Assembly: GCA_024698705.1 (NCBI GenBank)
Contig: JAILQX010000030.1
Location: forward strand, 1 to 64,000
DNA length: 64,000 nt
Direction: 5' to 3'
Origin: Lachnospiraceae bacterium
GTDB taxonomy: Bacteria > Bacillota > Clostridia > Lachnospirales > Lachnospiraceae
Every line of letters begins with the position of its first letter. Positions within the stretch are counted from its first letter, which is position 1. Below, piece after piece: positions 8,665 through 17,701 of the stretch. A program made the translations under genes and the position numbers. Below the pieces are notes generated by a model that saw only the letters and a program-made list of their open reading frames with translations, was not told the DNA's origin and did no database searches.

Positions 8665-9273
8665 ATGAAATATCCCTTCTTGGCAAGTTTTCTTGTGCTT
8701 TGTGCGGTATTTTATCATAACAACCGGAAAGCCGACAGAAACCGTGAAAAATCAAAAAAGGCATATCTGGATCGCGAGTCAAGAGCAAATGCGACCAGAA
8801 AGCAACCGGTAGATAAACTCGACTATATTTCCGTGCCCCTCGATGACCTTCCCTGCGATGTCTGTCCCGATGATCCGGTCATTGCGGAATGCCTGGCGGA
8901 TCTAATGAAACTGGCAGAGGAAAAGATAGTTAATTTTACCGGTCTGACCAACACGGACCTGAAACTCGAATACGGCGTTGCCAATCTTCCGTTTCTGGAG
9001 AAATGTGACCTCAGTTATACACACCTTATAAGGGTTCTCAACACCTGGGCTTCCAGGCTGTATGAGCATGGCTTTAAAGACAAAGCCCTGATCGTTCTCG
9101 AATATGCCGTAAACATACATGCAGATATCAGCAATATCTACTATCTGGCAGCAGATATCTATATCGAAAACGGCACTCCCGAAAAGATCGATCCGCTTAT
9201 CGAAACCGCCGGAAATCTTAATTCGGTCATTAAAAACAGTATAATAAAAACCCTGAAAGAGAAAAAAGGCTAA
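8665..9273 (+). CDS. Membrane-anchored TPR-like protein of unknown function
   Basis: A 202-residue protein with a short N-terminal hydrophobic segment (FLASFLVLCAVFY), a lysine/arginine-rich stretch, and a helical C-terminal half. The paired segments LNTWASRLYEHGFKDKALIVLEYAV and ISNIYYLAADIYIENGTPEKI look like one or two tetratricopeptide repeats. AAAGGA lies seven bases before the ATG. It is the only plus-strand gene in its neighbourhood and is closed by a strong hairpin terminator. I recognise no named family. The TPR reading is by eye and suggests a protein-interaction role on the inner face of the membrane. Confidence 0.7.
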   Translation: MKYPFLASFLVLCAVFYHNNRKADRNREKSKKAYLDRESRANATRKQPVDKLDYISVPLDDLPCDVCPDDPVIAECLADLMKLAEEKIVNFTGLTNTDLKLEYGVANLPFLEKCDLSYTHLIRVLNTWASRLYEHGFKDKALIVLEYAVNIHADISNIYYLAADIYIENGTPEKIDPLIETAGNLNSVIKNSIIKTLKEKKG

Positions 9274-9317
9274 AAGTAAACCCCCGACCATCATAAACGG
9301 CTCGGGGGTTCACTTTT
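9272..9317. terminator. Bidirectional Rho-independent terminator
   Basis: Left arm 9272-9287 and right arm 9302-9317 form a 16-base-pair stem with a single mismatch. A-rich and T-rich flanks give a U-tract in both directions. It separates the convergent TPR-like gene and cellobiose phosphorylase gene and can serve both. Confidence 0.9.
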
Positions 9318-9324
9318 GGTAAAA

Positions 9325-11754
9325 CTACATTACAACTTCCACGTTGTATTCCTTCTGTCCTTCCACAAACGGAATGACATTTCCTTCAACAGCTTGTCCA
9401 TTGACCTTCATAGACTTAACACCCTTCTGGGAGCCGTTAGTTTTAACACTGATATTGTATACTCCGCCTCTGAACTTACGCTTAACCTTAAAATCACCGA
9501 AATCCGAAGGTACACAGGGATCTACCTGAAGTCCCTTGTGTGTCGGATATACACCGAGGATATACTGTGAAATATTGCAGAATGTCCATGCCGCCGTACC
9601 GGTCAGCCATGAGTTCTTGCCTTCACCCGGTATATAAGCGTCTGCGCCTGCTACCATCTGGCAATATACATAAGGCTCTGTCTTATGTATCTCGGATATC
9701 TCTTCCGTATAAGCAGGACATGTCTTCTTGTAGATCTCAAATGCTCTGTCGCCTCGTCCGATCACTGTTTCTGCGATCGAAACCCAGGGATTGTTGTGAC
9801 AGAAGATACCTGCGTTCTCTTTATATCCCGGAGGATATGAAGTGATCTCACCAAGCTCAAGGTGATATACCGTATATGCAGGCTGTAAGATCATTACGCC
9901 ATATTCACAATCAAGGTATTTCTTAACCGAATCAAGAGCCTTCTCGGCAAGTCCTTCCTTGACACCGATGCCGGCAAGTGAACAGAATCCGTTTGATTCT
10001 ATGAATATCTTACCTTCTTCACATTCCTTTGAACCGATCTTGTGGCTGTAAGCATCATATGCCCTTACGAACCACTCTCCATCCCAACCGTCCTTAAGAA
10101 CGGCATCATACATGATCTGTACTTCCTTGCGTGCTCTGTCAGCTTCTGCCTGATCACCGAGAAGTTCCGCAAGCTGTGCATACTCTTCACCATACTTGAC
10201 AAACATTCCCGCAATGAATACGGATTCGGCAACAGGACCTTCCGAAGGTCCGAAGCACTGGAATGATTCACCCGGATGCTCTGAGAAGCAGTTAAGGTTA
10301 AGACAGTCGTTCCAGTCTGCACGACCGATAAGAGGAAGATCGTGAGGACCCTTGTGATTTACTATATAATCGAACGATCTCTTAAGGTGCTCCATCATGG
10401 TTGTTGCGACGCTCATATCGTTGTCATAAGGAACGATCTCTTTAAGGATCGATGTATCGCCTGTCTCACGGATATATGCGCTCGTTCCTGCGATGAGCCA
10501 CAGCGGATCGTCATTGAAGCCGGATCCTATATCCGAATTACCCTTCTTAGTGAGCGGCTGGTACTGATGATAAGCAGAACCATCCTGGAACTGGGTTGAA
10601 GCGATATCGATGATACGCTCTCTTGCTCTCTCGGGGATCAGATGTACGAAACCTAGCAGATCCTGGTTTGAATCCCTGAAGCCCATTCCACGTCCGATAC
10701 CCGACTCATAGTAAGAAGCCGAACGTGACATATTAAATGTGACCATACACTGGTACTGATTCCAGATGTTGACCATGCGGTTAACCTTGTCATTGGAAGA
10801 TTCAACGGTGTAGATCGAAAGAAGATCATCCCAGTATGCATTCAGCTTGGCAAATGCATTGTCGACATCCGCATCTGTCTGATATTTTGCAAGAAGGGCA
10901 TTTGCAGGTGTCTTATTGATGATTCCCTTTGATTCCCACTTCTGATCCTCGGGATTCTCGCAATAACCGAGAACAAATACATATGACTTTGTTTCTCCGG
11001 GATTAAGCTTTATATTGATCTGATGAACAGCTACAGGTGACCAGCCATGAGCTTCGGAGCCTGTACACCGACCGTTAAATACAACCTCGGGATCCCTATT
11101 GTCATGATATGCACCGAGGAACGCATCTCTTGATGTATCAAATCCGTCTATCTTTGTATTTACCGAATAAACGGCATAGTGATTTCTACGTTCTCTGTAT
11201 TCTGTTTTGTGATAAATGGTCGAACCGACGATCTCAACTTCGCCTGTAGAAAAATTACGCTGGAAGTTCTTCATATCATCATCGGCATTCCACAGACACC
11301 ATTCCACGTAAGAGAAGAGCTTGATGTCCTTAGCCTCTGAAGTATTGTTGGTAAGCTTGATCTGACTGATCTCGCATGTGTCGTCTGTGGGAACAAATGA
11401 AAGGACATTGGCTTCCACACCGTTCTTTTTGCCCATGAACTTACTGTATCCTATACCATGACGGCATTCATACTCATCAAGTTCTGTCTTGGTGGGCTGC
11501 CAGCCGGGATTCCAGACTGTATCTCCGTCCTTGATATAAAAATACTTTCCGTTGAAATCTGCAGGTATACCGTTATAACGATATCTGGTGAGTCTTAAAA
11601 GCTTTGCATCTTTGTAAAATGAATATCCGCCACATGTGTTGGATATCAAAGAAAAGAAACCGTTGCTTCCGAGATAGTTGATCCACGGAAGAGGTGTCTT
11701 TGGGGTGGTGATGACATACTCTTTATTGGCATCATCAAAGTAACCGAATTTCAT
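9325..11754 (-). CDS. cbp: Cellobiose phosphorylase (GH94)
   Basis: An 809-residue glycoside phosphorylase. Cellobiose phosphorylase splits cellobiose with phosphate to glucose 1-phosphate and glucose in the cytoplasm, saving ATP. The protein begins [15 protein letters not shown] and has NPWW-free but strongly conserved cellobiose-phosphorylase segments such as [25 protein letters not shown] and [11 protein letters not shown]. The general-acid aspartate lies in [12 protein letters not shown]. These match clostridial cellobiose phosphorylase more closely than cellodextrin or chitobiose phosphorylases. GGAG lies eight bases before the chosen ATG; an upstream in-frame start adds ten residues without a ribosome site. 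It has its own promoter and no transporter gene beside it. Confidence 0.95.
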   Translation of the reverse strand: MKFGYFDDANKEYVITTPKTPLPWINYLGSNGFFSLISNTCGGYSFYKDAKLLRLTRYRYNGIPADFNGKYFYIKDGDTVWNPGWQPTKTELDEYECRHGIGYSKFMGKKNGVEANVLSFVPTDDTCEISQIKLTNNTSEAKDIKLFSYVEWCLWNADDDMKNFQRNFSTGEVEIVGSTIYHKTEYRERRNHYAVYSVNTKIDGFDTSRDAFLGAYHDNRDPEVVFNGRCTGSEAHGWSPVAVHQINIKLNPGETKSYVFVLGYCENPEDQKWESKGIINKTPANALLAKYQTDADVDNAFAKLNAYWDDLLSIYTVESSNDKVNRMVNIWNQYQCMVTFNMSRSASYYESGIGRGMGFRDSNQDLLGFVHLIPERARERIIDIASTQFQDGSAYHQYQPLTKKGNSDIGSGFNDDPLWLIAGTSAYIRETGDTSILKEIVPYDNDMSVATTMMEHLKRSFDYIVNHKGPHDLPLIGRADWNDCLNLNCFSEHPGESFQCFGPSEGPVAESVFIAGMFVKYGEEYAQLAELLGDQAEADRARKEVQIMYDAVLKDGWDGEWFVRAYDAYSHKIGSKECEEGKIFIESNGFCSLAGIGVKEGLAEKALDSVKKYLDCEYGVMILQPAYTVYHLELGEITSYPPGYKENAGIFCHNNPWVSIAETVIGRGDRAFEIYKKTCPAYTEEISEIHKTEPYVYCQMVAGADAYIPGEGKNSWLTGTAAWTFCNISQYILGVYPTHKGLQVDPCVPSDFGDFKVKRKFRGGVYNISVKTNGSQKGVKSMKVNGQAVEGNVIPFVEGQKEYNVEVVM

Positions 11755-11813
11755 AGTTTTTTCTCCATTTTGAATAAATTTCACGTCCCTTTACGGAACC
11801 TTCGATAAGTAAA

Positions 11814-11842
11814 AGTATAGAAGAAATGATATCAAAAAGCAA
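11814..11842 (-). promoter_or_regulatory. Sigma-A-type promoter of the cellobiose phosphorylase gene
   Basis: On the minus strand TTGCTT (11837-11842) and TATACT (11814-11819) are separated by 17 bases. They lie about 60 bases before the start codon of the phosphorylase. The -35 box is weak and the -10 box good. The DNA just upstream (11850-11940) holds several short inverted repeats built on GTGC/GCAC that could be regulator sites. Confidence 0.6.
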
Positions 11843-11904
11843 GGAAATGAGCCCCACAAATGTGCCCAAAACACATTTTCGTGCAAAAAGCACGGAAACG
11901 CTCT

Positions 11905-12561
11905 TTATGTGCCCGATGCACATTTATAAAATGCACAGAAATCCTTCAGCATGCATTTTTCACAGGCAGGTCTGTTGGCAATACAGATCGTCCTGCCGAG
12001 TCTTATTATGTGGATATTGTAGATGATCCAGTGATCCTTCGGGAGCTTATCCATAAGATCAAACTCTATCTTCACGGGATCCGTTTCGTCCGTCAGGCCG
12101 AGCAGCCTTGATATGCGCTTAACATGTGTATCAACAACTATACTGGGGTCATTATATATATTGCCTCTTATAACATTGGCAGTCTTTCTGCCGACACCCG
12201 GAAGCGTGACAAGATCTTCGAGTTTCCGCGGAACTTCTCCGCCGTATACCTCTGTCAGACGTTTGCAGCAGCCTATGATATTGGCCGCTTTGTTTTTATA
12301 TAATCCGGCTGTTTTGATATCCTCTTCCAGCTCACTTATGTCTGCATCCGCAAATGCCTGTGGACTCGTGTATTTCCTGAACAGTTTTTCGGTGATCATA
12401 TTGACTCTGGCATCGGTACACTGGGCACTTAAGATCGTTGCGATGAGCAGTTGCCAGGCATTGTCATGCTCGAGGTAGCATTTGTATTCGGTTCCGTATG
12501 CCTCGTCAAGCGCATTCAATATGTTATTGACCCTGTTCTCCTGAGATCTCTTCCGCGACAT
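11905..12561 (-). CDS. nth: Endonuclease III
   Basis: A 218-residue base-excision-repair DNA glycosylase/AP lyase acting on oxidised pyrimidines. Visible features are the helix-hairpin-helix LPGVGRKTANVI, the catalytic lysine within it and the catalytic aspartate in VVDTHVKRISRLLGL. The C-terminal iron-sulfur cysteines have the spacing C-x6-C-x2-C-x5-C (CIANRPACEKCMLKDFC). The start codon overlaps the end of the preceding lipoprotein gene by 38 bases. GAGGT eight bases upstream of the ATG supports this start. Co-expression with the lipoprotein is likely, although no functional link is known. Confidence 0.95.
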   Translation of the reverse strand: MSRKRSQENRVNNILNALDEAYGTEYKCYLEHDNAWQLLIATILSAQCTDARVNMITEKLFRKYTSPQAFADADISELEEDIKTAGLYKNKAANIIGCCKRLTEVYGGEVPRKLEDLVTLPGVGRKTANVIRGNIYNDPSIVVDTHVKRISRLLGLTDETDPVKIEFDLMDKLPKDHWIIYNIHIIRLGRTICIANRPACEKCMLKDFCAFYKCASGT

Positions 12562-13726
12562 TGCTGTATACCTCTATATAGTCCATGCCGCCAAGGATGT
12601 CCGCTTTTCCTTTACCGGCATTATATGCGTTTGTCATGGTCTTTATGTCATTGACAAATACAGTCCTTCCATCTTCATGGGTGTTCCATGCGATCCTCTC
12701 ACAGCATACCGCCTTCATGAATGCAGCGGCAAATTCCCTATCTGTACATTCCTTTGTACCGAAGATCCATGACCCGCCCGTTATAAACGGCATGGGGCCT
12801 TCACATACTCCCCAGTCACCATAGCTTCCCATTCCCTTTGAAGTGCCTCCGCAATTGGCGGTAAGTTCATCAAATATAAAATCACTGTCGGCAAAATATC
12901 CGAATACGTCACCCATCAGGGCTTTTCTGTAATACCGGTCCGTTCCGTATTCCGTGCCGGCGGTAAAACCGTTTTTCTCCATCTCGGCTATCACATCCGC
13001 CCCTGCCGCATTATCTTCTTCGCTTCCTCTGAAGCATGTATTTCCTGCAAATACGCGGTTTATGTCATCAATACCGGCCAGCATTTTTACCCTTCCGCCG
13101 CTCTTTTTTGACAGGGTCCTCGCCGTATCACAGAATGTACTCCAGTCCCTCATATATGACTGCACATCCTTAGGATCGTCGCTTCCGAGATTCTCCGCTG
13201 CGACAGATCTCCTGTAAACAAATGCCCCCGGCTTTACAAACCACGAAAGTCCCGTCGGCTTTGCTTCGGCATTTTCAGTCCTTTTGAGTGTATAAGGATA
13301 CATGCCCTGCGTATCTGCGGCACTTATCCCCATCTCTTCGAGTGACACTACATAATCCGCATTGATAAATCCGTCAATACTCTCAATATCCGATACGATC
13401 AGGTCCGGATAATAAACCGGCTCCTCGATGACCTCCGGCTCACCATCCTTTTTCTTCACCGGCTCCGGCGGGTTCAGGGCCTTATCAACCTTCTCGGTCA
13501 TCACGGAGCAATAATCCCCCTCTATGACCTCTACGACTATCCTGCCTTTCCATTCGGGATGCTTCTCACATACAGCATCCGCTATGGTCTGAAATTCACC
13601 GTTATCGGTATAAATGTGAAGAACGGAAGGTTCTATGACCATGGGTTCCTCTTCTTTGGCTGCGCATGACCACATCGTCAATGCCATTACCGCAGCCACG
13701 ATACCGGCTGTTACTCTCTTTTTCAA
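12524..13726 (-). CDS. Extracellular solute-binding-like lipoprotein
   Basis: A 400-residue secreted lipoprotein with a signal peptide (MKKRVTAGIVAAVMALTMWSC; the lipobox MWSC is atypical). The mature part resembles family 1 solute-binding proteins in its alternation and in motifs such as MPFITGGSWIFGTKE near the C-terminus. An acidic proline-rich insert lies near residues 95-115. No permease or ATPase gene is nearby, so its transporter is elsewhere or it is a sensor. Its ATG overlaps the stop of the large TPR-DUF4037 gene by four bases. The sugar-binding role is inferred from fold-level resemblance only. Confidence 0.72.
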   Translation of the reverse strand: MKKRVTAGIVAAVMALTMWSCAAKEEEPMVIEPSVLHIYTDNGEFQTIADAVCEKHPEWKGRIVVEVIEGDYCSVMTEKVDKALNPPEPVKKKDGEPEVIEEPVYYPDLIVSDIESIDGFINADYVVSLEEMGISAADTQGMYPYTLKRTENAEAKPTGLSWFVKPGAFVYRRSVAAENLGSDDPKDVQSYMRDWSTFCDTARTLSKKSGGRVKMLAGIDDINRVFAGNTCFRGSEEDNAAGADVIAEMEKNGFTAGTEYGTDRYYRKALMGDVFGYFADSDFIFDELTANCGGTSKGMGSYGDWGVCEGPMPFITGGSWIFGTKECTDREFAAAFMKAVCCERIAWNTHEDGRTVFVNDIKTMTNAYNAGKGKADILGGMDYIEVYSNVAEEISGEQGQ

Positions 13727-16134
13727 CAGCTGCTTCCTCCGAGCTTTTTCTCCAGTTCGTCCAGCGATCTGTATCCATAAAGATGTGCCGTATTGGTCAT
13801 GATCTCCATCGCCGGATTTTTCTCATTTTTTACGTATCCTACTATATACTCACCATAAAGCGCAAGTGTTTCCGGCGAATAAGTGAGCAGCTCACCTCTC
13901 AGATAAGTCTCATACGAGGTATTCCACGGCGTATCCTCAAATGTGTGGATACTCCTTGCCGAGGTCGCCACATTGGGATAGAGTGTGGCAAGATCCTCCA
14001 TGCATCCGACCTGGATCTTTACTATCTCCTCAACGATCGCTCTGGTCTTTTCGTCCCTTTCGGGCAGTGAATCCTTTATCTTTGCGTACTCTTCGGGAGC
14101 TGTGCTCTCCTCCATACGGCCGTACTTTTCCGTTATAAGGTTCCATCCTGCCTGTTTTGCATTTTCAAAGTCCGCTATGAAGCTTTCAAGCATTTCATCC
14201 GTCCATGTCATATACTGACTTTTACGCATGATCATGAAAGTCTCCCTGTCATCCTGACATGAAGCCCTTCCGCCTTCGTTGATCACCTTGTCAAATGCAG
14301 CCCATTCCTCTTCTGCTATCCTGTCAACCAGTTCGTTATGTTTCAGATCATTACTGTTCATATTTACCCTTTCATCCATTGATATGTATTCCGAACCTGC
14401 ATATATCTCCTGTCCGTAAGGCTCTAAGAAATAAGGATCTCTCCTGTTCAATGCAATGACATATTTCTGGTTCTTTAATTCGTTAAGCACCAGCTGTGCT
14501 ATTATCTCCACACTGCCGCTTATATTGGGATCCTCTATATCCATATCGGCTATGGCGCGCAGTATATCCGTTATTTCCGGAAGGATACGGAGCTTGGTCG
14601 AAGCGGACTTCATCAGCCATTTCTTGTAAGGAGCATATTTTCTGTTAAGAAGGAATAATGCATGCAGTGTATGCTCCATAAATTCGGAAATATACATGGT
14701 CGCGGTGACCTTGTCGCCTCTTTCAAGGCTTCTGCGGTAATTGTACTGCCCTGTCTGTGCCATCCTTATCAGTACATAAGCCAGTTTCTGTCTGAATACC
14801 TTCTCGGGATAATAAGCTAAAAGTGCATTCCTAATGCCGAAAAATACTCCGTCATCATCCCTGAATATCTCACCGTTCGTAACCGTTGCAAGATCCTCTT
14901 CGGCTACGGCAAACCACTCCTCCCCGGTCCTCGGGATAACATTTGCGGTATGCAGGAGTTTTTCATAGAACTCCCTTATCCTCATTACTCCGGTACGGTT
15001 CTTGGCTTCAACAGTCGTTCTGCGTCTGTATCCCATGTATTCTACCGGAAGCTCATCATATGCCTTCTGCAGCTGTTCTCCTATGGCATCGTATGTCACA
15101 TCATCGAGCCACATACAGAAACCGGGCCCCCAGTCATGGTCTCTGGATATATCATCATCAAAGCCGAAGCAGTCCGAGCCCTCACCAACAAGTCCCACTG
15201 CTATCCTGGACTCATAGGATTCAAACCTTTCATGAATCATCTTTGCTCCGATCTCCTCATAGAAGCTCCGACACAGTTTAAGCCCCTTCACGTCGTCTTC
15301 GACCGGTGCCGGGTTGATCGTCTCTGTAATGTCCGAAATGTCCTGTCCGGCTTCCGCCGCCTTCTCTATGGCATCATCCCTGTTTTCCCTAAGGATATCG
15401 TAATTACCGGTCTTTCCGATATGTCTCTGAAGCTCGTCCATGGCTTTTCCGTAATACTTCGCGGCTGTCGCATACTGCTTTTTGTTGTACATGAGCTCCG
15501 CATATACGGCCAGAGCGCCGCTAAAGTGGAAATCATCTTCTCGTCCGTCCCTGAATATGGCCAATGCAAGGTCAAGATCCTTCTTGGCCTCATCAAACCT
15601 TCCGCACCTTAGCTCAGACTGAGCCAGATTACTGAGAGTAATGGCTTCCTCAATGACCTTTCCGGGATTCTGTTTTACCACTTTAAGTGCCTTTTTCAGG
15701 CAATCGCAGGCATTTTCATAATCCATCATTTCCTGATACAGAAGGGCTTTGTTATTGTATAATCCCGCGAACAGAAAATCATCCTGGGATAAGATGCCTT
15801 TGTATATCTGCTCTGCCCGTTCAAAATACTCCAGGGATTCCTCCAGATCACCCGCCGCCCTGTCGGCGTTGGCGATATTGAGAAGTGATGTGGCATACCC
15901 CTGTGTTCCTTCCAGGTTCTCCTCCTCCAGGACCGTCAGCAGTTCATTGCTGTATATCTTTGACTTGTTGTGCTGTGTACTGTCTCTGCAAAAGCCTATC
16001 ATCTCATTGAGCAGTGTTATCAATGCAGCCTTGTCGCCTTCGCGTTTGGCCTCTTTAATGGCCTCCATGAGGAAGCCCTCGGAATCCTTATAATCCAACC
16101 GGTCCAGCTGTGACAATTTTTCCTGTATGTTCAT
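13723..16134 (-). CDS. TPR, DUF4037 and DUF4125 multidomain protein
   Basis: An 803-residue cytoplasmic protein. About residues 1-250 are tetratricopeptide-like repeats (for example ATSLLNIANADRAAGDLEES and ITLSNLAQSELRCGRFDEA). About 290-610 match DUF4037, with a nucleotidyltransferase-like signature GEGSDCFGFDDDISRDHDWG. About 615-795 match DUF4125 (begins NELVDRIAEEEWAAFD). DUF4037 belongs to the polymerase-beta nucleotidyltransferase superfamily, but its substrate is unknown. GGGAGG precedes the ATG and an extended -10 promoter lies upstream. It overlaps the binding-protein-like lipoprotein gene by four bases. Domain names are from recognition by eye and no activity can be assigned. Confidence 0.8.
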   Translation of the reverse strand: MNIQEKLSQLDRLDYKDSEGFLMEAIKEAKREGDKAALITLLNEMIGFCRDSTQHNKSKIYSNELLTVLEEENLEGTQGYATSLLNIANADRAAGDLEESLEYFERAEQIYKGILSQDDFLFAGLYNNKALLYQEMMDYENACDCLKKALKVVKQNPGKVIEEAITLSNLAQSELRCGRFDEAKKDLDLALAIFRDGREDDFHFSGALAVYAELMYNKKQYATAAKYYGKAMDELQRHIGKTGNYDILRENRDDAIEKAAEAGQDISDITETINPAPVEDDVKGLKLCRSFYEEIGAKMIHERFESYESRIAVGLVGEGSDCFGFDDDISRDHDWGPGFCMWLDDVTYDAIGEQLQKAYDELPVEYMGYRRRTTVEAKNRTGVMRIREFYEKLLHTANVIPRTGEEWFAVAEEDLATVTNGEIFRDDDGVFFGIRNALLAYYPEKVFRQKLAYVLIRMAQTGQYNYRRSLERGDKVTATMYISEFMEHTLHALFLLNRKYAPYKKWLMKSASTKLRILPEITDILRAIADMDIEDPNISGSVEIIAQLVLNELKNQKYVIALNRRDPYFLEPYGQEIYAGSEYISMDERVNMNSNDLKHNELVDRIAEEEWAAFDKVINEGGRASCQDDRETFMIMRKSQYMTWTDEMLESFIADFENAKQAGWNLITEKYGRMEESTAPEEYAKIKDSLPERDEKTRAIVEEIVKIQVGCMEDLATLYPNVATSARSIHTFEDTPWNTSYETYLRGELLTYSPETLALYGEYIVGYVKNEKNPAMEIMTNTAHLYGYRSLDELEKKLGGSSC

Positions 16135-16183
16135 ATCCTTCCTCCCGATGATCTGCCTGTGATTTCGGTACTTCCGATGTCTT

Positions 16184-16192
16184 ATTATACCA
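16184..16192 (-). promoter_or_regulatory. Extended -10 promoter for the TPR-DUF4037 operon
   Basis: The minus strand reads TGGTATAAT here, a consensus -10 box with the TGn extension, about 50 bases before the start codon. No good -35 box is seen, as is usual for extended -10 promoters. It drives the DUF4037, lipoprotein and nth genes. Confidence 0.6.
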
Positions 16193-16283
16193 TACGGAGT
16201 CGTATTTTCTATCGGTTATTTACTCACCTTAGGTACGTTGCGTCATCATAAGAAAATTTTAATGATTTTTGGAGAATATTTGA

Positions 16284-16312
16284 TTTACATACGGGTGTTT
16301 TCCTTTTATTAT
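16284..16312 (+). promoter_or_regulatory. Sigma-A-type promoter of the MBOAT-SGNH operon
   Basis: TTTACA (16284-16289) and TATTAT (16307-16312) are separated by 17 bases, each one mismatch from consensus. The predicted transcript begins near 16319, about 18 bases before the chosen ATG of the MBOAT gene. This also argues against the longer frame that starts at 16238. Confidence 0.7.
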
Positions 16313-16336
16313 TATATTGATTGGATAAGGTGTGAC

Positions 16337-17692
16337 ATGTTTTTCTCGGATATTAATTTTCTGTTACTGTTTTTGCTTATATTTATACCTGTTTACGCAT
16401 ATGTCCCTTCCTGGGCAAAGCGATTTGTTCTTTTATTGGGGGGGATTATTTTTTATGCCGTAAATGACATTATCGTCCTGCCTTTCATCCTGCTTGATAT
16501 CCTCATAGTCTTCTTCTTGAACAGAGGCCTTGAGTTTGCTTTTGATAAGCCAAAACTGCGTTCTTTCCTGTTGCGGCTGGGGATCGTTCTTCAGATCGCA
16601 CTGATGATCGTTCCTTTGTTTTTTACAGAGCATTATTTTATCGGTATCGGTTTTTTCGCAGTCCAGTTTATCGGATATATCCTGGATGTATACAAAGGTG
16701 TATGTCCCGCGACACACAATATCCTGGATCTTGCCAATTATGCCCTGTTCTTTCCCAAGGTTTTACAGGGTCCGATAGTATCATTTCCCGAAATGGCAAA
16801 ATCTCTGTCAAAGCCCGCAGGTGTCAACCCTTCCAAGCTTGAAAAGGGTATTCGAATATTCATCCTCGGACTTTCCTACAAAGTCCTTCTTGCGGACAGA
16901 CTGAATTCTCTCTGGAACGGAGTCCAGACCGTTGGCTTCCAGAGTCTTTCAACGCCGCTTACCTGGATCTCGATGTATTCCTACAGCATCCAGCTGTTCC
17001 TTGATTTTCAGGGTTATTCGCTTATGGCGATCGGTGTTGCATACATGCTCGGATTCACATTGCCGGTCAATTTCCAGTCTCCGTATATGTCGAGAAGCGT
17101 AGGCGAATTCTACCGCCGCTGGCATATGACTCTCGGTCAGTGGTTCAAAAATTATGTTTACATTCCCATGGGAGGCAGCAGAAACGGTACCAAAAAGATG
17201 CTTGCATCTCTTTCCGTAGTATGGCTTCTTACGGGGCTGTGGCACGGTATTTCGGTTCATTTTCTGATGTGGGCGGGACTGCTGCTCATATGCATCATCC
17301 TCGAGAAAACACTCTTTAAAAAGCTCGTAAGATCCGAAAATATCATACTTAAGTTTCTCGGTCATGCTTATGTTCTTGCGATCATCCCGATGTCTTGGAT
17401 GCTGTTTGCGATCCCCGACATTGACAGAATATATATCTTTTTCATGCGACTGTTCGATCTGCAGAATTATTTTCAGCCGATCAACGTCAACAGCACAGAC
17501 TATATCACCTACTTAAAGGATTACTGGCCTTATCTGCTGGGTGGCACTGTCTGCTGCTTCCCCATAGTTGAAAACATCCTGGTCAAGACAAGGGTTTCAA
17601 TGACCAGATTTATATCATTTGCCCTTTTCTGGCTATGTGTTTATATAATCATGAAAAACGGAAACAACCCGTTTATGTATGTAAATTTTTAA
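16337..17692 (+). CDS. MBOAT family membrane O-acyltransferase (AlgI/DltB-like)
   Basis: A 451-residue polytopic membrane protein of the MBOAT family, which moves acyl groups across the membrane onto extracellular polymers. Family marks are the segment around SVGEFYRRWHMTLGQWFKNYVY and the conserved histidine in WLLTGLWHGISVHF. Many transmembrane helices are visible. The chosen ATG has AAGG six bases upstream and follows a good promoter. An upstream in-frame extension begins before that promoter and is unlikely. It is followed nine bases later by an SGNH-type protein, the usual partner in alginate-like or peptidoglycan O-acetylation systems. The polymer is unknown. Confidence 0.9.
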   Translation: MFFSDINFLLLFLLIFIPVYAYVPSWAKRFVLLLGGIIFYAVNDIIVLPFILLDILIVFFLNRGLEFAFDKPKLRSFLLRLGIVLQIALMIVPLFFTEHYFIGIGFFAVQFIGYILDVYKGVCPATHNILDLANYALFFPKVLQGPIVSFPEMAKSLSKPAGVNPSKLEKGIRIFILGLSYKVLLADRLNSLWNGVQTVGFQSLSTPLTWISMYSYSIQLFLDFQGYSLMAIGVAYMLGFTLPVNFQSPYMSRSVGEFYRRWHMTLGQWFKNYVYIPMGGSRNGTKKMLASLSVVWLLTGLWHGISVHFLMWAGLLLICIILEKTLFKKLVRSENIILKFLGHAYVLAIIPMSWMLFAIPDIDRIYIFFMRLFDLQNYFQPINVNSTDYITYLKDYWPYLLGGTVCCFPIVENILVKTRVSMTRFISFALFWLCVYIIMKNGNNPFMYVNF

Positions 17693-17701
17693 GGTGCCGA
17701 A

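Noticed and set aside
11893-11906. CcpA cre-like site upstream of the cellobiose phosphorylase gene
   Set aside because: Only the core GxAAxCGxT fits; the outer bases of the palindrome do not match, and it lies about 75 bases upstream of the -35 box at the end of nth.
16238-16336. Upstream extension of the MBOAT protein
   Set aside because: Its start lies before the well-matched promoter at 16284-16312, whereas the ATG at 16337 follows the promoter and has AAGG.
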